Source: an uncultured Wenzhouxiangella sp. (GTDB taxonomy: Bacteria > Pseudomonadota > Gammaproteobacteria > Xanthomonadales > Wenzhouxiangellaceae). Taken from it: 40,201 nt of DNA. The translations under genes and the position numbers were made by a program. Below, piece after piece: positions 33,059-40,201 of the stretch. How positions within the stretch are numbered: position 1 is the first letter of the stretch; every line of letters starts with the position of its first letter. The stretch lies in the NCBI GenBank assembly GCA_913057255.1, contig CAJXNU010000005.1:1-40201 (forward strand), given 5' to 3'. The notes beneath the pieces are model-generated. The model did not search any database and was not told the DNA's origin. It saw nothing but the letters and a program-made list of their open reading frames with translations.

Positions 33059-33091
33059 CACCCCCGCAGCACCCCTGCAGCACCCCCGTAT
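33059..33091 (+). repeat. Three tandem 11-bp C-rich repeats after the regulator gene
   Basis: CACCCCCGCAG (33059-33069), CACCCCTGCAG (33070-33080) and CACCCCCGTAT (33081-33091) are adjacent. They begin 10 bp after the regulator stop codon, in its 3' untranslated region. A C-rich, G-poor RNA stretch is a candidate Rho loading (rut) site. That role is inference. Confidence 0.85.
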
Positions 33092-33242
33092 CGCCCATAA
33101 AACCGGTCATTGACCGTCTTTGTCGCGTTTGGACACCTGTGTGTCGGATGCGGAGAGCCAAGTCAATCACTCATCCGTTAATCTGGACTTGAAAGTTATC
33201 TGGGAGGGGCTGTGGGTTAAGTGATGGCCTGCAGACAAGCCG

Positions 33243-33277
33243 CCCACCACAGACACGATCTGTGGTGGGTTTTTTTT
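33243..33277 (+). terminator. Rho-independent terminator of the engB-dusB-regulator unit
   Basis: A perfect 11-bp stem CCCACCACAGA / TCTGTGGTGGG (33243-33253, 33259-33269) with a 5-nt loop is followed by eight T. It is very strong for the plus strand. It lies 194 bp after the regulator stop, so the transcript has a long 3' untranslated region. An upstream CTGTGG near 33210 repeats part of the right arm. Confidence 0.93.
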
Positions 33278-33289
33278 GCCTCATCGCTG

Positions 33290-33311
33290 ACCACCCAATT
33301 TATAGGGTGGT
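33290..33311. repeat. Hairpin directly after the sulfotransferase stop
   Basis: ACCACCC (33290-33296) and GGGTGGT (33305-33311) make a 7-bp stem with an 8-nt loop. It is two bases beyond the sulfotransferase stop codon on the minus strand. No T-run follows in that direction, so it is at most a weak terminator or a 3'-end stabiliser. Confidence 0.5.
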
Positions 33312-33313
33312 AG

Positions 33314-35305
33314 TTAGACGAGATCGCCCAAGCTCTCTTTGAGTGGGCCCAACCAGTGATCAAAGTGGCGCCACTGCTCGACCCCACTTTGATAAATGGG
33401 TTGTCTGACTTGTTCTGCGCTGGCTGTTCTCACCGAGCGTTTGGTTTGATGAAACTCAACGCATGAAGACTCAAACGGTAAGTCTAAAAATGCCAGCAGT
33501 CTTTTGACTTGGCCTTCTAAGTCAGCCACCACCGATTCATAGTCCACCCTCAGTATTTGGTTGGGATAAACCGCATCCCAGTGCGCCATCAAATCCACAT
33601 AATCTCGGTAATAGCGCCCGATGTCCTCAAGCCCATAAGAAAACTCTTGGCCTTCGGCAAAGAGCTGCTTAAACCCACTAAAGCAACACGCCATGGGGTG
33701 TCGTCTGGCATCAATGATCTTGGCGTTGGGCAAGATGGTTTTGATCAGCCCAATGTGGCGGAAGTTGTTGGGCATCTTGTCGGTAAAAAATGGCGCACCC
33801 GCCCGATGGATTTTAGTTTCTTTTATGTATTGCTCGCCCAAACCGGCCAAGTTCTCTGGCGCCATCTCCGCCAGGATCCCAGGGTATTTGGGGGCCTCAT
33901 TGACCAGTTGGCGGCCATTTAAACGGTGCACGGTGGCCAATATGTTGGGAAGCTCCAAGGTGCCATCGATTTGGCTGTGTGAGGCCAAGATTTGCTCAAT
34001 TAGAGTCGATCCGGCTCGAGGCAAACCCACGATAAAAATGGGATCGGGCGCTGGGTGCCCAATCCCTTCCAAGGCCTGCACCCTCTCTGGGGTGAAAAAG
34101 GCTTTTTGTCTGGCAAAATCGGCCTGCATGCGATCGGCGCTGTAACGGACTTCTGCTCTTTTCAAGGCATTGCCTTTTTCGTAGTGCTCGAATGAGTCTG
34201 AATACGCCTCTCGGTCCTCATAAGCTTTGCCCAGCGCAAAATGCAAATGATATTGATCGGTTGGGCTGGCCTGTCCCAAGGTGAGCTGGGCTTCCATGGT
34301 CTCAAGCTCCGCCTCATCAAACCGGTGGGTTTTCATGTTGGCCAATGACCACCAGGCATCCCCAAAATAAGGGCGAGCGGCAGCTGCTTGCTGATAAGCC
34401 TCAATCGCTTTGGCCTGCTGGCCGATGGTTTTAAGGGCATGGCCTCGCTGGATATGCACTTGGGATGGATTGGGGCTCACATCCACCAAGCCATCCAATA
34501 CGCGTAAGGCCTCATCGTATTGCCCAATGGCGGCAGACTGATTGGCATAAGCCATCTCAGCTGCCAAGTTATTGGGCAACCGACGTCTAAGCTCCAATGC
34601 CTGCTCATGGGCTTTTTGGAACTTCTGGCGTTTGTGCAGGACTTTGACATAGTCAAGGCGCGCAAGATCAAAGTTGGGCTGAAACTCCAACGCGCTTTCT
34701 AATAAAAATTCGGCGTCGTCTAAGACATTTAAGCGCAGACCTAAGCCGGCCAATAGCCGCATGCCCTCGACATCTTTGGGGTGTTCTTTTAAGTAATGCC
34801 GACACAGCTTTTCGGCTTTGTAGAGTCGGTCCTCATGCATCATGGAGGTTACTGCTTGCAAGACTTTGGGAAGTTTTGAGAGCCTGTTGAGATTGGCTTT
34901 GGCCACCTGGGCTTCAGCCTCTTGGCCTGAAGCTTCCAGCAAGCGGGCCAACTCTCTCCAACTGGCCATCAGCCCTGGATTGTGCTCGACGGCAAATTGG
35001 TAAGCCCGAATGGCGGGTTCTACATGTTGTTGATCGCGGTGGTTGTGGCCCATTTCTTGCCACGCCCGTCCGTAGTCAGGCTTTATTTGTAACGCCTTTT
35101 GCAGATACATCATCGCCTGATCATGATCCCCTTCTGCCCGGCGACACACGGCTTTATAAAATAGGGTTTGGTGGCGGTCTGGCTCCAGAACAAGCAGTTG
35201 ATCGAAGAGCTTTTCGGCCTGTCTTATGTGTTGATGCTTAAGTAACTGTTCGGCTTGTTCGCGTAGCGCTTGAGTATCTCGGTCGCGATCAGTGGATGGG
35301 TTCAT
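33314..35305 (-). CDS. TPR-containing sulfotransferase
   Basis: This 663-residue protein has two parts. Residues about 10-400 are tetratricopeptide repeats (AEKLFDQLLVLEPDRHQTLFYKAV, AMMYLQKALQIKPDYGRAWQEMG and others). The C-terminal third is a PAPS-dependent sulfotransferase domain. Its 5'-phosphosulfate loop is IFIVGLPRAGSTLIEQIL (about 420-437), followed by DKMPNNFRHIGLIKTILPNAKIIDARRHPMACCFSGFK, which contains the 3'-phosphate-binding Arg. No signal peptide is seen, so it is cytoplasmic. The acceptor may be a peptide or protein held by the TPRs, but it is unknown. It lies 108 bp downstream of the TonB-receptor gene on the same strand, with two stem-loops between them. The ribosome site before ATG 35305 is poor. 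Confidence 0.9.
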   Translation of the reverse strand: MNPSTDRDRDTQALREQAEQLLKHQHIRQAEKLFDQLLVLEPDRHQTLFYKAVCRRAEGDHDQAMMYLQKALQIKPDYGRAWQEMGHNHRDQQHVEPAIRAYQFAVEHNPGLMASWRELARLLEASGQEAEAQVAKANLNRLSKLPKVLQAVTSMMHEDRLYKAEKLCRHYLKEHPKDVEGMRLLAGLGLRLNVLDDAEFLLESALEFQPNFDLARLDYVKVLHKRQKFQKAHEQALELRRRLPNNLAAEMAYANQSAAIGQYDEALRVLDGLVDVSPNPSQVHIQRGHALKTIGQQAKAIEAYQQAAAARPYFGDAWWSLANMKTHRFDEAELETMEAQLTLGQASPTDQYHLHFALGKAYEDREAYSDSFEHYEKGNALKRAEVRYSADRMQADFARQKAFFTPERVQALEGIGHPAPDPIFIVGLPRAGSTLIEQILASHSQIDGTLELPNILATVHRLNGRQLVNEAPKYPGILAEMAPENLAGLGEQYIKETKIHRAGAPFFTDKMPNNFRHIGLIKTILPNAKIIDARRHPMACCFSGFKQLFAEGQEFSYGLEDIGRYYRDYVDLMAHWDAVYPNQILRVDYESVVADLEGQVKRLLAFLDLPFESSCVEFHQTKRSVRTASAEQVRQPIYQSGVEQWRHFDHWLGPLKESLGDLV

Positions 35306-35328
35306 AAATAAGGGGTCTCAATCAACGA

Positions 35329-35350
35329 CAGGGCATCCGAGGATGCCCTG
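35329..35350. repeat. Perfect 10-bp-arm stem-loop upstream of the sulfotransferase
   Basis: CAGGGCATCC (35329-35338) and GGATGCCCTG (35341-35350) are perfect complements around GA. On the receptor-sulfotransferase transcript this forms a very stable hairpin 24 bases before the sulfotransferase start. There is no T-run. Confidence 0.85.
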
Positions 35351-35374
35351 CCACGTCTTAGCTCTGACGATCTC

Positions 35375-35394
35375 AGCCACCCCTGAGGGTGGCT
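35375..35394. repeat. Perfect 8-bp-arm stem-loop after the TonB receptor gene
   Basis: AGCCACCC (35375-35382) and GGGTGGCT (35387-35394) flank the loop CTGA. It lies 19 bp after the receptor stop codon on the minus strand. No T-run follows, so it would protect or pause the transcript rather than end it cleanly. Confidence 0.8.
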
Positions 35395-35413
35395 TCAATC
35401 GATGGAGAGTCAA

Positions 35414-37897
35414 TCAAAAACCAACAAAGTCGTAGCTGAACTTCACGCCAGCGGTCATTGGCCGATTGGTGGTGATTCTGCGGATATCATCTTGTTCATT
35501 GATAAACAGCTCAGCCCGCTTATCAAAGACGTTATCGACAAATACCTCCACTGACCAATCGTTTTTCGAAATGCCGGCTGAGGCATTGAAAATCGAATAA
35601 CCCGATTGACGCTCACGCACAGCTTCTACCAATGAGCTGTAGGAATGACCTGAGAATGAACCCGAGGCCTGCACAAAGGCCAGATCGGCAAAGCCCCAAT
35701 CCACCATGCGCTCGTAACGACCGCGCAGATAGGCTTGGAACTCGGGGACCAACGGCAACGTGCTGCCAATGGGTGCCAGCTCAATGACCTGTGCATCCAC
35801 CGCCGTCAGCTCAGTGTCGTTGTATGAGAACGCGCCAAACAGCGTGAAGTTTTGTGTCGCTCGCCAGACGAAGTCACCTTCAATACCGAAGATCTCAGAA
35901 TCGGCTGAGTTCTCAATAAAGGTGAGAATCGAGACGTTTTGTGGATCAAAACGAGAGACTTGCATGTTGTCCCACTCGATCCAGTAGACACTGCCGTTGA
36001 AGCGAAGCGTGTTATCCAGCAACGATGTCTTCCAACCAAATTCGTAGTTGGTCACCTCATCGGTCTCAAACGTGACCTGAACGGTTGGGAAGTCAGGATT
36101 GGCAGATGGAATCCCACCGCCTCGGTTAAAGCCACCGGGTCTAAACCCTTCTGAGTAAGTGGCATAGAACAGCGCATCGTCTGTCGGTGTCCACGATAGG
36201 TTCACTCGAGTGATGGTGTCTTTTTGTTCCAACGGATCTGGACTGTGACCGCCAGAGCGCTCATAGTCTCGACCACTGTCACCATCGATCGATCCGGCAA
36301 AAATGCCGTTGGCAAAGTTCGATGACCCAACAAACGATGTCTCTAGATCATAACGACGCGCACCCACCGTGGCTTTCAAGGTGTTGGGTATGATGTCATA
36401 GCTGAACTCACCAAAGAAAGCAATTTGCTCTTCTTCACGGGTGATGTCATTGAAAAAGGCAATGCCTGCTGGCCGAGTGTTCGGGTTGATGCTTTGAGCC
36501 GCACCAATCGGCGCATTGGGCGCAAAACCAAGATCAGGCGTTGCTAAGTAAGCGTAATCATCCTGTGTCTCGATCTTGTAATCGTCCATGAACACACCAC
36601 CGACGAAGCGCCAGCGATTGTCTGCTGGAGTTGAGAAGCGGAACTCATTGGTGAACCGCTCATGCTTCTGATCGATGATCGCACCCTTGGTTGGATCCAG
36701 GCACGCTCGGTTCTCAGTGATGAACTGAGGATCGATGTTGTAGTTGGTGATGTAGGCTGGGTTGTCATAGGTACAGGTGTAATACGCGATAAATGCACCC
36801 GCGTTGTTGTAGCCTGTGTAGTCCACATTTTGATCCACCTGACGGTCTAAATACGCGCCGGTGTAGACCAAATCCAACATCCCTGCACGGCCATTGACCG
36901 TCCATGAGAGCTGATTGAACTCATCACGCAACTTGTCTGGGAAGAAGCGGTTGACTTCTAAGTCGCCGACTTCTGGGTCATAGTCAAAGACGCCATCGGC
37001 ACCGAGCTGTTGGTAAGTGTTTTGGACCAAGATGTCCCAGTCATTGTTGACTTCATGATACAGACCGACACGAATGCCTTTATAGAAGCTGTCGTTAAAG
37101 TCTTCTTCGACCAACTCAAGATTGTTGGTGCTCTCATAAGTGGCATCAGGACCTAAATCCACGGCTGAGTCTGGGTTGATGCTTGGATCCAGCGTGAATT
37201 CGCCATAGACGTTATCAATGTAGCCACCCAGCTGAACGCTGTAGTAGGCCAAACGCATCGCCGTCTGATCACCAATCGGCAGGTTGAAATAACCCTCGCC
37301 GCTGGCATTCATGTCACCACCTTTGATGAACGATGAGCTGGCTGTAAAGCCTGCCTCATACGTGCCTAACTCAGGCTTGTTGGTGATGTAGCGAATCGTT
37401 CCGGCCTGAGAGCTCGCACCAAACAGCGTGCCTTGAGGTCCTGGGAGCACCTCAATTCGCTCTAGGTCGGTGACATAGATGTCCATGTTCCGGCCAGGCG
37501 CTGTGGCGGGTTGCTCATCGAGATAGAGCGCCACGTTGGGCTGTGTGCCCTGCGCACCAGACAGCAGGACGGTGATGGGCTGAATGGCCATGCCGCGAAT
37601 AAAGATGGTTTGCTGACCCGGTCCTCGGCTCGCTGCCGTGATGCCAGGCATGCTTTGTTGCAAGTCATCAAAGTTTTCCACGCCCATGTCATCAAGCGTT
37701 TCCCCATCCATGGCCTGCACAGCAACCGCTGTCGACTGCATGTCTTGGGCTTCGGTTCGGGTCGCGGTGACCACCATCCGATCGACTTGCCGGTTGTTTG
37801 ACTCATCCTGGGACTCGGTATCTTGTGCCTGAACTGCAGTGGCAGCGCCGGCGGCGAGCACCCAGCCAATGGCTTCGGATAATCGATTTCGTCTCAT
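35414..37897 (-). CDS. TonB-dependent outer-membrane receptor
   Basis: This outer-membrane importer has 827 residues. The signal peptide ends at AVQAQ (about residue 24). There is a short TonB-box-like DRMVVTATRTEAQD, then the plug domain (about 40-165) with IFIRGMA and ERIEVLPGPQGTLFGASSQAGTIRYITNKP. A 22-strand beta barrel ends in aromatic VKFSYDFVGF, the expected C-terminal phenylalanine. FATYSEGFRPGGFNRGG-like residues (FYATYSEGFRPGGFNRGGG) are typical of the sphingomonad/marine family. Two cysteines about 24 residues apart (near 375 and 399) could close an extracellular loop. The substrate is unknown. AAAGGA precedes ATG 37897. A 20-bp palindrome lies just upstream, and a sulfotransferase gene follows. 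Confidence 0.93.
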   Translation of the reverse strand: MRRNRLSEAIGWVLAAGAATAVQAQDTESQDESNNRQVDRMVVTATRTEAQDMQSTAVAVQAMDGETLDDMGVENFDDLQQSMPGITAASRGPGQQTIFIRGMAIQPITVLLSGAQGTQPNVALYLDEQPATAPGRNMDIYVTDLERIEVLPGPQGTLFGASSQAGTIRYITNKPELGTYEAGFTASSSFIKGGDMNASGEGYFNLPIGDQTAMRLAYYSVQLGGYIDNVYGEFTLDPSINPDSAVDLGPDATYESTNNLELVEEDFNDSFYKGIRVGLYHEVNNDWDILVQNTYQQLGADGVFDYDPEVGDLEVNRFFPDKLRDEFNQLSWTVNGRAGMLDLVYTGAYLDRQVDQNVDYTGYNNAGAFIAYYTCTYDNPAYITNYNIDPQFITENRACLDPTKGAIIDQKHERFTNEFRFSTPADNRWRFVGGVFMDDYKIETQDDYAYLATPDLGFAPNAPIGAAQSINPNTRPAGIAFFNDITREEEQIAFFGEFSYDIIPNTLKATVGARRYDLETSFVGSSNFANGIFAGSIDGDSGRDYERSGGHSPDPLEQKDTITRVNLSWTPTDDALFYATYSEGFRPGGFNRGGGIPSANPDFPTVQVTFETDEVTNYEFGWKTSLLDNTLRFNGSVYWIEWDNMQVSRFDPQNVSILTFIENSADSEIFGIEGDFVWRATQNFTLFGAFSYNDTELTAVDAQVIELAPIGSTLPLVPEFQAYLRGRYERMVDWGFADLAFVQASGSFSGHSYSSLVEAVRERQSGYSIFNASAGISKNDWSVEVFVDNVFDKRAELFINEQDDIRRITTNRPMTAGVKFSYDFVGF

Positions 37898-37923
37898 TGT
37901 TGGTCCTTTTGGTTTAAATGAAA

Positions 37924-37943
37924 TTTCAATTAATTAATTGAAA
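37924..37943. promoter_or_regulatory. 20-bp perfect palindrome upstream of the TonB receptor
   Basis: TTTCAATTAATTAATTGAAA is identical to its reverse complement. It starts 27 bp before the receptor ATG, in the expected promoter/leader region. It is a candidate operator for a dimeric regulator. On the minus strand a weak TCGACC lies about 16 bp before the palindrome, and the spacing would put a -10 inside it, but this promoter is speculative. Confidence 0.65.
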
Positions 37944-38496
37944 GCAAAACCGTGGGTCGACTCCATTGAGTGAACCTAAAAGACCCTCCCAAGCCATTCG
38001 GTCTGGGAAGTCAACTGAACGGATCTCGCGGACATACGGATGCCCACGGCGTCACGTCACTGACGAATCACTTCACCAAAAGCAATTGTTTCTATGTTGG
38101 TGATGCATTAAGCATCGATAAAGCATTAAAGCCGTCTTGCTCCATGGAATCATCCAATCGGCGCCATTTAAGGCGCTGGCTTTAATTTGGGTTTACATGC
38201 AGACGCTGTGCGTCATATCGCCTCTCTAACCGTTTATTTTGAATTGGTATCTGGCTAAGAGGGTGGTTGCTCTCAGGCAACCTTGGCATAAACTCTACCG
38301 ATGTACGGCGTGGTGACACCCACCCGTCCATTAGTTCACTTTTTTTCTTAGTGGCGTGTGCTTTATGTCCATTCAAAGCACGGCCGTTTGGAAAATAGTC
38401 TGACCTTTCGTTTTGAGTTCGCCAACGAGTTTAACATGATCTAAACATCACTTTCATCAAAGCCCTTTCACACCCATAAAAATTCACACCAGTCAG
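37944..38496. other. Gene-free region rich in short inverted repeats
   Basis: I see no credible protein gene here; the open frames are short and unlike neighbours. The stretch is more AT-rich than the flanking genes. It holds several stem-loops: GATGC/GCATC (38102-38116), CGGCGCC/GGCGCTG with one G-T pair (38159-38178), GACGC/GCGTC (38202-38214) and GGTTGC/GCAACC (38265-38282). A GCATTAA direct repeat lies at 38105 and 38123. It may be a long leader of the receptor mRNA, a structured RNA, or decayed sequence. Confidence 0.5.
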
Positions 38497-38497
38497 T

Positions 38498-38527
38498 AAA
38501 AAAACAGCCCCAAAAAGGGGCTGTTTT
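38498..38527. terminator. Rho-independent terminator after katG
   Basis: AAAACAGCCCC (38501-38511) and GGGGCTGTTTT (38517-38527) pair as an 11-bp stem with a 5-nt A/T loop. On the minus strand the stem is followed by a run of seven T, so it ends the katG transcript 37 bp after the stop codon. It could also act weakly on the plus strand (TTTTCTTT). Confidence 0.93.
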
Positions 38528-38563
38528 CTTTATCTAGATCAAGCGCTTAGCGCTTATCAGGGC

Positions 38564-40201
<1,638 letters not shown>

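Noticed and set aside
33140-33240. Glycine riboswitch suggested by GGAGAG
   Set aside because: The rest of the conserved core is missing, and the next plus-strand feature is a terminator rather than a glycine gene.

Overview
This window looks like the chromosome of a free-living, aerobic gammaproteobacterium. The best guess is a lineage near Xanthomonadales/Wenzhouxiangellaceae. The support is the block ntrY / DUF4390 / rsmB / fmt / def facing smg-topA, a TopA with a lysine-rich tail and no zinc ribbons, a DUF6164 protein, RppH, Slt, cytochrome c4/DsbA, and a TonB receptor next to a TPR-sulfotransferase. This placement rests on remembered family traits, not on a search. Almost every gene is intact and tightly packed, with 4-bp or longer overlaps. 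I saw no tRNA, rRNA, CRISPR array, insertion sequence, prophage or integron.

Layout. (1) 1-4337, minus strand: an operon def-fmt-rsmB-DUF4390-ntrY. ntrY carries an in-frame TAG. (2) 4715-7683, plus strand: smg-topA. The usual lysM and dprA neighbours are absent. (3) 7736-8901, minus: rhomboid protease and a cytochrome c lipoprotein. (4) 8978-10452, plus: LOG-family hydrolase and a BPSS1780-type membrane protein. (5) 10410-12767, minus: a secreted beta-propeller protein with a sorting-signal-like tail, abutting tatA-tatB-tatC. (6) 12888-14708, plus: recQ. (7) 14743-17118, minus: DUF6164 protein, M28 peptidase, rppH. (8) 17212-18998, plus: FecCD/BtuC-type permease and its ATPase. (9) 19031-26525, minus: RND efflux pair, cca, slt. 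(10) 26552-27328, plus: TauE/SafE permease. (11) 27242-29461, minus: endonuclease/exonuclease/phosphatase-family protein, dsbA, cytochrome c4. (12) 29577-33048, plus: engB, dusB and a membrane-spanning TPR/AraC regulator, ending at a strong terminator. (13) 33314-37897, minus: TonB receptor then TPR-sulfotransferase, with two perfect stem-loops between them. (14) About 600 bp without a gene but rich in inverted repeats, then katG, cut by the window edge.

Most of the window is housekeeping: N-formylation and deformylation, rRNA, tRNA and mRNA processing, supercoiling, protein export, envelope maintenance and periplasmic redox. The accessory part lies at 31.2-38.5 kb. A predicted one-component transmembrane regulator (periplasmic TPRs, one membrane helix, cytoplasmic AraC HTH) converges on a TonB receptor/TPR-sulfotransferase pair. 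The receptor has a 20-bp perfect palindrome just upstream of its start. I propose that these form a nutrient- or signal-uptake unit, as a hypothesis. Short tandem repeats of 11-12 bp recur at three gene boundaries (fmt/rsmB, cytochrome c4/engB, and downstream of the regulator).
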